Part shown: positions 1-7,419 of the stretch, piece by piece
Layout of the letters: the number at the start of each line of letters is the position of its first letter
How positions within the stretch are numbered: the first letter of the stretch is position 1
Assembly (NCBI GenBank): GCA_020636255.1
Contig: JACJYE010000001.1
Location: forward strand, 1-64,000
Direction of reading: 5' to 3'
Length of the DNA stretch: 64,000 bases
From: Lewinellaceae bacterium
GTDB taxonomy: Bacteria; Bacteroidota; Bacteroidia; Chitinophagales; Saprospiraceae
Notes under the pieces: generated by a model
What the model saw: only the letters and a program-made list of their open reading frames with translations
Told to the model about the DNA's origin: nothing
Databases searched by the model: none
Position numbers and translations under genes: made by a program

Positions 1-6
1 GTTTTT

Positions 7-594
7 TCAAATGATCTCTTTATAACTTAATATTGATTTGTACATCAATTTCGATTTGGCGTAATCTCTAAATGCTGAAAAATTATCCGCTCCAATTTCA
101 TCCGCTCGAATTACCAGTACATCTGCTTTCTCCTTGGCAGGAAGCAGAAATATGAATGTTCCCCATTCGATCAGAGATTTAAATCTACTCCAGGCGTATT
201 TTTCTTGGAATTGCCCGTGCTTGTCTATTTCATAGTAGATGATTCCAAAGCTGCCATATCTTAATGTTCTCTCTTTTACAAATGCTCTCCTTGGTATTTC
301 CTGATTTTCCCATTTCTTACGTACCCGCCAAATATCCGAATACCCAATCAAGCCGATTAAGATCAAAAGTGCGAAAGGTGCCATTACTATAAGCGCTATG
401 AGATTTTTGGTAAGTAGCCAGACTAAAATCAAAGGGATCCCAATCAAAGCAACTCTTTTATAACCTCGAAGTGATTTTCTGTTTTCTATGATAAATATCT
501 TGAAAAGGTCCTTATTTGATCTTCTCTGGTAGCCAAATCGGAATTGTATCTCTTTCCCAGCTAATTCTGTATGGCTATTTCCTAATTGGTCCAT
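7..594 (-). CDS. YcxB-like C-terminal domain membrane protein (hypothetical)
   Basis: A 195-residue protein with two adjacent hydrophobic segments at about residues 48-85, then a basic stretch and a soluble C-terminal half. The C-terminal part (a WSRFKSLIEW-type segment, then a FIFLLPAKEKADVLVIRADEI-like stretch) resembles the YcxB-like domain, a small beta-rich module of unknown function found on the cytoplasmic side of two-TM proteins; that is family knowledge by eye, not a search. The gene is visibly more AT-rich than the rest of the window. It begins about 30 bp past a long palindrome that also covers the stop codon of the gene upstream, which is how integron cassettes are arranged. The product is probably an inner-membrane protein; no substrate can be named. 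Confidence 0.6.
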   Translation of the reverse strand: MDQLGNSHTELAGKEIQFRFGYQRRSNKDLFKIFIIENRKSLRGYKRVALIGIPLILVWLLTKNLIALIVMAPFALLILIGLIGYSDIWRVRKKWENQEIPRRAFVKERTLRYGSFGIIYYEIDKHGQFQEKYAWSRFKSLIEWGTFIFLLPAKEKADVLVIRADEIGADNFSAFRDYAKSKLMYKSILSYKEII

Positions 595-621
595 TTTCCA
601 TTCTCAAATTTTCTTTTTCAT

Positions 622-718
622 GGCAGCGAACGCTTGGCTTGCTGCCGTGCCGCCGTGCGCCGGGTTTGCGGGCTGGCTGTTCGGCGGCATGGACAGCAAG
701 CCGGGGTTATGCGTTATC
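622..718 (-). other. attC-like imperfect palindrome between two AT-rich genes
   Basis: Read on the minus strand the site begins with TAACGCATAACC, overlapping the stop codon of the upstream gene, and ends with AAGCGTTCGCTGCC. Inside, GGCTTGCTG pairs with CAGCAAGCC and TGCCGCC pairs with GGCGGCA, around a GC-rich centre. Size (about 97 bp), overlap with the 3' end of an ORF, and the short distance to the next start all fit an integron attC recombination site. The outer boxes match the RYYYAAC / GTTRRRY consensus only partly, so this is an inference. Confidence 0.4.
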
Positions 719-1510
719 TGTTTTAGGTAATAATGAAATTACCGCATACTTAATTTTGTTATACTCTAGAATATAATCATCATTCTTAACTGTACCAAGA
801 ATAACTTGTTTGCGTATTGCACTAAGTCGAGACAATAAAAGCAATGCCTCATTTTCAATGCTTGAATCAAGTTTGGCGATTAATATCAATGAATCTTCCA
901 GTTCATCATCTTTAATAAGTGCTTTAATTTTCCAATGAGGGTCCTCAGGGTGGGTTTCTTCATTTATTTTATCAATTAAAAAAACTAATTTCGTCAATTT
1001 TTTTAGGAATTCGTTTTTGATTAAGCTGTATGTGCTATCTAAATCATGTGGGGCAAATGAAATCTTATATACAGCATTCCACCAAGGCCCATTAATCAAG
1101 TCGCCCATTGTCGCATTTTTATTTACTATTATTTCAATATTTGTTTTATGCTTAATAGCAGATTCGATTTCTATAATTTTACTTGGCAATATGCTATCAT
1201 CAGGTGTGTGTTCTGAATGATACTTCATGTTAAAGCCCCACCTGTCTTTAAATAAAGATTTAGTCAGTCGATAGTCTTTTAAATTGTATGTATCCATTAA
1301 GGATTCGTCATCTTCACTATAACCTTTCAATTCTTTTTCAATCCATGATACTGTACTTTTCAATTCATTTTCGGGCAGAAGGGCATCGCTCCCAAGGTTA
1401 ATTGATAGATTTTCTATTGAGTGCAAAACTTCATGCATCATATCATTTAAACGATATGTATTCAATTCCTCGTTCACTTTTCTTAATATAAAGGATAATT
1501 TTTCAGTCAT
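707..1510 (-). CDS. hypothetical protein, AT-rich, possible cassette gene
   Basis: A 267-residue soluble protein with no signal peptide, no membrane segment and no family I recognise. It is rich in Lys, Glu, Asn, Ile and Leu, with long predicted helices such as the segments near residues 10-35 and 165-190. Base composition is clearly AT-rich compared with the GC-rich chromosome around it, suggesting acquisition. The last codons run directly into the palindrome at 622-718, and another palindrome lies about 45 bp upstream of the start, so the gene sits between two attC-like sites. The function could be anything carried by cassettes (toxin, antitoxin, phage defence, enzyme); nothing in the sequence decides it. 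Confidence 0.6.
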   Translation of the reverse strand: MTEKLSFILRKVNEELNTYRLNDMMHEVLHSIENLSINLGSDALLPENELKSTVSWIEKELKGYSEDDESLMDTYNLKDYRLTKSLFKDRWGFNMKYHSEHTPDDSILPSKIIEIESAIKHKTNIEIIVNKNATMGDLINGPWWNAVYKISFAPHDLDSTYSLIKNEFLKKLTKLVFLIDKINEETHPEDPHWKIKALIKDDELEDSLILIAKLDSSIENEALLLLSRLSAIRKQVILGTVKNDDYILEYNKIKYAVISLLPKTDNA

Positions 1511-1551
1511 TTAAGTTATCTTTTTTGATGTTGACTTATTTACGCAGAACT

Positions 1552-1622
1552 AATGCCTCACGCAATAGCGACTAACCAAAACCCGCATTGCACCTTTCAC
1601 TTAGCTCCTATTGCGTTAATAT
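1552..1622 (-). other. second attC-like palindrome upstream of the AT-rich gene
   Basis: ACGCAATAGCGACTAA at 1560-1575 is an inverted repeat of TTAGCTCCTATTGCGT at 1601-1616 with one internal mismatch region and a 25-nt loop. On the minus strand the site opens with TTAACGC and closes with GCGTGAGGC, one base from the GCGTTAGGC seen at many attC 3' ends. It lies about 45 bp upstream of the start at 1510. Called attC-like on architecture only. Confidence 0.35.
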
Positions 1623-1776
1623 CCGCTATGTGCGCCCGGCCGTTCCCAAATATACCTCAAAACCTCAAAACCAACAATGTCACCCATCAAAAATCCATAT
1701 CATCGATCGGGCTTTTCACCTTTGCCTAACCGGTACAGGTTGGAGGCTGCCTCAGAAGTATTCCTGGCAAATATAA

Positions 1777-1880
1777 AACCGCAAACGCTAAGGGTTCGCA
1801 AAGAACGCTAAGCAGGGCGTATATAAGGAGCTTATTCCCGCGAAAAACCTTTGCGTCTTCTGCGTCTCTGCGGTTCTTTT
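1777..1880. repeat. inverted pair of an interspersed 'ACCGCAnACGC..AAG' repeat
   Basis: ACCGCAAACGCTAAGGG followed by TTCGCAAAGAACGCTAAG (1777-1812) is mirrored by an inverted, related copy at 1841-1880 (on the minus strand it reads AACCGCAGAGACGCAGAAG followed by ACGCAAAGG). Sequences of this type (CCGCAGAGACGCAGAG...) recur between genes in many bacterial genomes and probably form hairpins in RNA. It lies just past the 3' end of the CsgG-like gene. The whole stretch 1511-1920 contains only this repeat and the attC-like site at 1552-1622. Confidence 0.5.
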
Positions 1881-1920
1881 ACTGCAAACATATAAGAACG
1901 CTGAGAAGGTTATTGTCTCA

Positions 1921-2835
1921 CTACTCCTTCACCACATCCCCCTTCTCAAAAACGGAGCCGCTGACGATAGCACAGGCCGCCGCTTTCCCATCCCCTATCG
2001 TATTGTCCTCCACGCGGATGGAGCCGATCTCCTGGTCGATGCTGCCCAGCTCCAGCCCTGTGTCAGGGTCGACCAGGGCCTGGCCCTTGCGGTAGACCTT
2101 AAAAACCTCGCCCACCTCTACGCCGTCCAGCGAGCCGCTGTTGATGTAGACCTTGCCGGCCTGCGAAGTGATCACCTTGGCCTCCCAGGCCACGCGATCG
2201 GAATGGTTGTTGACGAGTTGTACGACTTTTTCCACGGCCTCGCGCGTTACCTTGCCGACCAGCGACTGGTCGAAGTCCTTCTGGTTTTTGAAAGATACCT
2301 GTTTGACATCCACCGAGCCGGAGAGGGCGTTTTTCGTTTCGCGCACATTTTCGGCCAGCAGGATCTCGCCGGTAGCGGTATTGACCAGCCGCAGGTCGAT
2401 GCCCGCCACTGCCGATTGTTTGCCGACGCCAACGCGTGTGCCCCGCACCCGCACGCCGGTCTCATCCCGCTTATAGCCGAACTCGGAAACGGCGCCGAAC
2501 ACGGCGATCTCAACACCCAGCAGCTGGCCGATCTTGGCCGCGCTTTCCGGCGTAACGATGCCGCTGGCGCCCAGGTCCTGCTCCCGCAGCAGGCTGTTGA
2601 GCTGTTCGCGCTCGATAACCCGGTAAAGGCCCGACTGCACCAGCTCCGTCACGATCATATCACTGACGCCCTCGCCGACCGACTTGGAGCCGTACCAGCC
2701 GAAGTTGCTGTCGGATTTATCGTCGAACATAAAAACGGCCACCCTTTTTTTGTGTGCTGTTTTCTGAGCGCTTGCAAATGTGGGCAGGAATGCCGCAAAA
2801 AGAACAAAGAGAAGAAAGCGAATGAAAAGTTTCAT
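1921..2835 (-). CDS. CsgG/HfaB-family protein, secreted
   Basis: A 304-residue protein with a Sec signal peptide (residues 1-23, cleavage after ...ASA) and no lipobox cysteine, unlike E. coli CsgG. Residues 30-195 match the CsgG fold pattern: RVAVFMFDDKS, then GVSDMIVTELVQSGLYRVIEREQL, then a segment giving QLLGVEIAVFGAVSEFG, then DLRLVNTATGEIL. The C-terminal part (about 215-300) looks like a small beta module of the FlgT C-terminal type (GKVYINSGSLDGVEVGEVF). Family members are outer-membrane pores for curli or holdfast export, or periplasmic/outer-membrane proteins of unknown role; without the lipid anchor a periplasmic role is more likely. It lies 96 bp downstream of the symporter on the same strand. 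No curli subunit genes are nearby. Confidence 0.8.
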   Translation of the reverse strand: MKLFIRFLLFVLFAAFLPTFASAQKTAHKKRVAVFMFDDKSDSNFGWYGSKSVGEGVSDMIVTELVQSGLYRVIEREQLNSLLREQDLGASGIVTPESAAKIGQLLGVEIAVFGAVSEFGYKRDETGVRVRGTRVGVGKQSAVAGIDLRLVNTATGEILLAENVRETKNALSGSVDVKQVSFKNQKDFDQSLVGKVTREAVEKVVQLVNNHSDRVAWEAKVITSQAGKVYINSGSLDGVEVGEVFKVYRKGQALVDPDTGLELGSIDQEIGSIRVEDNTIGDGKAAACAIVSGSVFEKGDVVKE

Positions 2836-2931
2836 AATACCTATTTTTTGGGATAATAAAGTTCCGTCTGGTGTTGGCCATTAACCTCAAAAGCTTACCG
2901 CCAGGGCATTCAAATATATAACAAAATCCGC

Positions 2932-4341
2932 TTATAACCCGGCCGTTGCCTCCTGAAAACCGGCAAACGAGCGGTCGGGCCATAGCCAGCTGCCCAGCAG
3001 CATGCCGCCTACGCTGGCCAGGGCGCCGTAGATGAGGCTGGGCAGCTCGGTGCCTACCACCCATTCGCAGAGTATCCATACGGCCATGCCGGCCAGGATG
3101 GACGCCAGGGCGCCCACTTTGGAAGCTCGCTTCCAGTACAGCCCGGCAGCCAGTGGCACGAATAACGAGACCAGGCTGAGGGCCGATGACTCGCCCACCA
3201 GCTCATAGATGTCCTGCCGGGAAATGGCCATAACGGCAGACGCCAGGGCCACGCCGATCACTGAAAAACGCATGGTATACAGCAGCTGCCGATCTGACAA
3301 CTTACTGAAAAACGGTTTGACCAGGTTCTCGCCGATGACGGTGGCCGGCGCCAGTATGGCCCCGGAAGTGGTGCTGAGGATGGCCGAGAGCAACGCCCCG
3401 AAGAACATGATCTGCAGGAAGACGGGGGCATGGTCCAGCACCATACGCGGGATGGCCAGCTGAGCATCGCTGTGCTCCAGCTCGGGATAGAGGATGCGGC
3501 CGCACAGGCCGATGAAAAGGGGGATGAAAGCGATGGTCAGGTACATGAAGCCCGACAGGTAGGAAGCGGAAACCGCCGTTTTGGCGCTACGCGCCGCCAT
3601 CACCCGCTGGAATACGTCCTGCTGCGGGATCGACCCCAACCCGATGGTGATCCAGGCCGCAAAGTAATGCACCAGGCTGTGGAAGTCAGGCTCCGGCAGG
3701 AAGTTGAAAAAACCTTCCGGGGTGGAGTCCAGCACCGCTTCGAAGCCGCCGGCCTTGCTGCCCAGATTGAAGGCCAGCAGCAGCAGCCCCGCTATGATCA
3801 TGAGGGTCTGTACAAAATCGGTAATAGACACCGCCCACATGCCGCCGATGTAGGTGTAAATGACCACCACCAGCGTGCAAATGACGATGCCCTCCATAAT
3901 AGAGACCCCCACGATGGTGCTCAGGATGACCGCCATGGCCACCAGCTGCGCAGCGATCCAGCCGAAATAGGAAGGCACCATAAAAATAGCGGAGATCAGC
4001 TCGGCCGAACGGCTGAAACGCAGGCGGAAAAAGTCGTTGAACGTCAGAATGTTGAGCCGATAGAGCGGGCGGGCAAAAAAGGCGCCCACCAACACCAGGC
4101 AAAGGGCGGCGCCAAAGGGGTCCTCCACGACGCCGATCAACCCGTTCTCCACAAATTCCGAGGAAGCGCCCATGATGGTCTCCGAGCCGAACCAGGTGGC
4201 AAAAAGCGCACAAGCCGCGATGAACATGGGCAGGTTGCGCCCGGCGATCACGAAATCCTGGGTGCTGTGCACCCGCCGCGAGGCCCACCATCCAATGAGC
4301 AGGGTGACGAGCAGATAGGCAATGACAAAGGCTAGCAACAT
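2932..4341 (-). CDS. sodium:solute symporter family (SSS) transporter
   Basis: A 469-residue integral membrane protein with about 13 hydrophobic segments and an extracellular N-terminal start, as usual for the SSS family (PutP, SGLT, PanF). Recognisable family features are the N-terminal GWWASRRVHSTQDFVIAGRNLP segment followed by a WFGSETIMGASSEFVENGLIG loop, and the central IGLGSIPQQDVFQRVMAARSAKTA motif. These proteins import a small solute (amino acid, sugar, carboxylate, choline and others) with sodium; the substrate cannot be read from sequence. Length is normal. It may be co-transcribed with the CsgG-like gene 96 bp downstream. Confidence 0.88.
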   Translation of the reverse strand: MLLAFVIAYLLVTLLIGWWASRRVHSTQDFVIAGRNLPMFIAACALFATWFGSETIMGASSEFVENGLIGVVEDPFGAALCLVLVGAFFARPLYRLNILTFNDFFRLRFSRSAELISAIFMVPSYFGWIAAQLVAMAVILSTIVGVSIMEGIVICTLVVVIYTYIGGMWAVSITDFVQTLMIIAGLLLLAFNLGSKAGGFEAVLDSTPEGFFNFLPEPDFHSLVHYFAAWITIGLGSIPQQDVFQRVMAARSAKTAVSASYLSGFMYLTIAFIPLFIGLCGRILYPELEHSDAQLAIPRMVLDHAPVFLQIMFFGALLSAILSTTSGAILAPATVIGENLVKPFFSKLSDRQLLYTMRFSVIGVALASAVMAISRQDIYELVGESSALSLVSLFVPLAAGLYWKRASKVGALASILAGMAVWILCEWVVGTELPSLIYGALASVGGMLLGSWLWPDRSFAGFQEATAGL

Positions 4342-4578
4342 AGGGCCTGGGTGTGTTTTTCTCCGACAAAAATAAGGATACTACCGGGAATCGGGGATTT
4401 ATTTGGCCCGCGGTTCAAGACGCTATAGAAAGGCCGTTCGTGAGGGCAGGGCATAAAACCAAATGCGATTGCCCTGTTCGTGAGGGGCTGTCTCAAAAGT
4501 CAAAATAAAAACATCGAAGCCAAATAGTATGCTGTTCATCGCCAGACGCTAGCGCCGCAGCTAATCCTGGGCTTTGAT

Positions 4579-4595
4579 GCGGGCCGGAGGCCCGC
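4579..4595. terminator. GC-rich hairpin after the TolC-type gene
   Basis: GCGGGCC-GGA-GGCCCGC is a perfect 7-bp stem with a 3-nt loop, 11 bp beyond the stop codon of the outer-membrane channel gene. No T-run follows on the minus strand, so it could be a terminator or an RNA-stabilising hairpin. The rest of 4342-4605 holds a short direct repeat (GTTCGTGAGG near 4437 and 4478) and nothing else I can identify. Confidence 0.4.
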
Positions 4596-4605
4596 AGTCC
4601 ATCAT

Positions 4606-6021
4606 TTATTCACGCGCCAACCGCCCGGCCGCCCATTCCAGGCCGGTGAGGGCTTTGAAGAACTTGCCACGAAAGGCCGCCAGCTTGAGCTCGGCCTCTA
4701 TCAGTTTCTGCTCCCGGCTGTTGACCAGAAAGACGGAGCTCTCGCCGTAGTCGAACATCTGTAACTCTGCCTGTAGCAGCGCCTGGTAGCTCTGCACGTT
4801 CTCGGCGGCGAGGGCGGCCTGTTGGCGCAGGTTGTCGAGTTCGTTGTAATAACTTTCGACCTTGTTGCGCACTTCCAGCTGTTTCTGCAGCAAGCCGTAT
4901 TCGGTTTCCTGGATCTTAAGCCTGGCGAGTTGCAGCTTTCCCCTTTCCTTGCGCAACAACAGAGGCAGCTCGAAATTCAGGCCCCACTTGTAGTTTTGGG
5001 TGAGCAGGGCATCGGTATTGCCGACGAGGTTGAAACCGTCGCCCAGGATGTTGTACTCTACATCGAGGCGGGGCTTGAGCTGTTCTGCTGCCAGCCGGCG
5101 GCTCACCTCCAGTTGGCCGAGCTTGGCGCTGTAAGCGCGGATGTCGGGATGCGACTGGCCGGCATTTTGCTGTATGGCCCAAACATTATCGGGCGGCATC
5201 TGCACCGGCAGCGCTTCCAGCAGTGGCGGGCGCAGCTGCCCGGTGATCTCCAGCGGCGCTCCATCCTCGTTCCAGAGGAAATTGGACAGGCGCAGGCCTG
5301 CGTTGCGGTAGGCCAGCGCTGCGTCGAGCAGCCCCGCCCGCCGGGTTTGCAACTGGATGAGGGTTTCCAATGTGTCTACCGCCGGTTTATCGCCAAGTAT
5401 GAAGTTCTCGACGATAGCGTCGAAGCGGCCCTGGGCCTGGCCCAGCGCACGCTGCTGCACCTGGAGCTGGTTGTAGGCCGTGGCCCAGTCCCAATAGGCG
5501 GCGGCAGCGTCGAGCAGGAGGCTGTTGAGGATGCTCTGCCGCTCCGCTTCGTTGGCCTGCGCCATCAGCGCTGCCTGCCGCAGTGCCGCCCGCCTGTCGT
5601 CGATCACCAGCCCCCGCCCCAGCGGCACCGTCAGGCCCAGGATGGCCTGGCCGGCGTCGGGAAGGTTACGCTCGGGGTTGAGGTATACACCGTCGGCAAG
5701 GGCATAGGCCGCCTTGGCCTCCACGCCGTACCAGGTGGGGATCTTCAGCCCCCCTTCCCCAAGTGCGTAATATTCTTTTTTGTCGAAGTTTTTCTGGCTC
5801 CAGCCGGCGTACAGCTTGGGGTCGAACCCGCCCCGCGCCTGACGCTCCAGCGCTTCCGACTGCTCATCCAGCAAGCGCGCCTGCTTCGCTACCGGATGAT
5901 TGGCCAATACCCGGCTGAAGAACGCTTCCTGGGTGTATACGCGCGCGCTGTCGCCTCCCTGAGCACCGGCCCACAGAGGCCAGCACAGGATCATCCATAA
6001 CACCAGTTTGTTTCGGGCCAT
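4606..6021 (-). CDS. TolC-family outer membrane efflux protein
   Basis: A 471-residue protein with a signal peptide (about 1-20, ending ...LWAGAQ) and the two long heptad-rich helical repeats of the OEP/TolC fold (for example residues 165-205 and 385-425). It forms the trimeric channel through the outer membrane of a tripartite exporter. The gene is the last of an operon: it starts 24 bp after the HlyD-type adaptor gene, which follows the ABC transporter. So the substrate is probably passed directly from the ABC/HlyD complex to the outside. Length is typical. A hairpin follows the stop codon. Confidence 0.9.
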   Translation of the reverse strand: MARNKLVLWMILCWPLWAGAQGGDSARVYTQEAFFSRVLANHPVAKQARLLDEQSEALERQARGGFDPKLYAGWSQKNFDKKEYYALGEGGLKIPTWYGVEAKAAYALADGVYLNPERNLPDAGQAILGLTVPLGRGLVIDDRRAALRQAALMAQANEAERQSILNSLLLDAAAAYWDWATAYNQLQVQQRALGQAQGRFDAIVENFILGDKPAVDTLETLIQLQTRRAGLLDAALAYRNAGLRLSNFLWNEDGAPLEITGQLRPPLLEALPVQMPPDNVWAIQQNAGQSHPDIRAYSAKLGQLEVSRRLAAEQLKPRLDVEYNILGDGFNLVGNTDALLTQNYKWGLNFELPLLLRKERGKLQLARLKIQETEYGLLQKQLEVRNKVESYYNELDNLRQQAALAAENVQSYQALLQAELQMFDYGESSVFLVNSREQKLIEAELKLAAFRGKFFKALTGLEWAAGRLARE

Positions 6022-6044
6022 TGCTGTTCTTTTTGCTTTCTACA

Positions 6045-7415
6045 CTATTTCACCGACTTCACCGGTGCTTTCATCTTTGGTGTTTCTTCGGCTGCCTCCC
6101 GGTAATAATCCGGGGGGAAGCCGTTGAGGCGGCGCCAGGCCTCGTACCAGAGAGGGACGTTGTGGAGCAGGGCGATGCCCTGGGCCCCTGAGCCTACCCG
6201 AAGCGCTGCCGGCCAGGTTTTGGTGCCCGCTTTTGGGGCGGCCAGCACGCGATAGCGCCCGTTGGCGCTGATCTCGTTATCCATAGCGACGACCTCTCCC
6301 TGGTAGGTACCGAAGGACTGCCCCGGCCAGCCGGAAAAGACGAAGGCAGGCCAGCCGTCGAAGATGAAACGCACCTCCTGCCCATAGGAAATGAGCGGCA
6401 GGTCCATCGGGCGAATGTACAATTCGACGGCCAGCTCGTAATCGGCGGGCATGATGGTGACCACCTCCTCTCCCTCTTTGACGGTCTCCCCGATGCCCGG
6501 CTTGATGGCCTTGGTAATGTAGCAGTCCTGCGGGGCCAGTATGAAGTAGAACCGGCTGCGCTGCTGGTAATTGGCCGCTTCGATGCGCAGCTTATTGGCG
6601 CTGCCTTCGGCATCGTATTTCGCGGAAAGGGTGCTGTATTTGTCCGACTCTGCTTTGGCGATCTTCTGGTTGTACTCGTAGGGCAGGGAAACGAGCGCCA
6701 GGCGGGCGTTTTCCAGTTCGTTGCGAGTCGACTCTAGTTTGTTGCGGGCGGAGGCGTATTTGGCGCTCGCCTCCTGCATTTTCGCCCGCTTGTCTTCCAT
6801 TTCCGTGCGCGATTTATTGCCCAGGCCGAACAGCTCGCGGGTGCGTTCGAACTGGCGGGCGGCGATAGAGTCCTGCACATAGGCCTGAACGAGCTCGGCG
6901 CTGTCGGACGCCAGCTTGAAGCCCATTTGCTGCACTTTGTTGGTGAGCTGTTGTTGCTTATACGCCAGCTCGGCCTCCATGGCGTCTATCTGGCTGCTCA
7001 GGGCCTCCACCTTGCTCTCATAAGCAGTGATGGCCTGTTCCTTGGCGGTTACCTGCCGGGCCGACCGGGGCACCAACTCGGGGTCGAAGTAGTCGGCCTT
7101 TACCTCGGATAGGTAAACGATGGTGTCGCCTTTGCGGACGAGCTGGCCTTCGCGCACATACCAGTGCTCGATGCGGCCTGCGATGGTGGACTGTATGGTT
7201 TGGGGCCGTTGCCCCGGTTGCAGGGTAGTGATTTTGCCTTTGGACTGCACATTCTGCGTCCATGGCAGGAACAATATGGCCAGGATAGCCGCCATGGTGA
7301 ACAGCAGCCACCGGGTGAACATCCTGTTGGCCCGCGAAAGGGCCGTTTTCTGAAAGGACTGGAAGCGCTCCAGCTCTACCCTCTGGTTGATCGTATTCGA
7401 AGATATGTTCAGCAT
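6045..7415 (-). CDS. HlyD-family periplasmic adaptor (membrane fusion protein)
   Basis: Start chosen at the ATG at 7415 (MLNISSNTINQ), 4 bp after the ABC gene stop; a longer in-frame start at 7505 would overlap the ABC gene and adds a non-hydrophobic, Arg-rich stretch. The 456-residue product has one N-terminal membrane segment (about 37-53), a beta-barrel/lipoyl half-motif (GKITTLQPGQRPQTIQSTIAG...WYVREGQLVRKGDTIVYL), a long coiled coil (about 120-290), the second lipoyl half (GIGETVKEGEEVVTIMP) and a C-terminal beta domain. Proteins of this kind bridge an inner-membrane ABC transporter and a TolC channel, both encoded beside it. Confidence 0.9.
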   Translation of the reverse strand: MLNISSNTINQRVELERFQSFQKTALSRANRMFTRWLLFTMAAILAILFLPWTQNVQSKGKITTLQPGQRPQTIQSTIAGRIEHWYVREGQLVRKGDTIVYLSEVKADYFDPELVPRSARQVTAKEQAITAYESKVEALSSQIDAMEAELAYKQQQLTNKVQQMGFKLASDSAELVQAYVQDSIAARQFERTRELFGLGNKSRTEMEDKRAKMQEASAKYASARNKLESTRNELENARLALVSLPYEYNQKIAKAESDKYSTLSAKYDAEGSANKLRIEAANYQQRSRFYFILAPQDCYITKAIKPGIGETVKEGEEVVTIMPADYELAVELYIRPMDLPLISYGQEVRFIFDGWPAFVFSGWPGQSFGTYQGEVVAMDNEISANGRYRVLAAPKAGTKTWPAALRVGSGAQGIALLHNVPLWYEAWRRLNGFPPDYYREAAEETPKMKAPVKSVK

Positions 7416-7419
7416 GGTA

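Noticed and set aside
1511..1920. tRNA or ncRNA gene in the palindromic gap
   Set aside because: The stems do not form a cloverleaf and there is no anticodon arm; an attC-like site and an interspersed repeat explain the structure better.
4822..6000. 392-codon plus-strand open frame
   Set aside because: Antisense to the TolC-type gene, which has the expected signal peptide and coiled-coil repeats.
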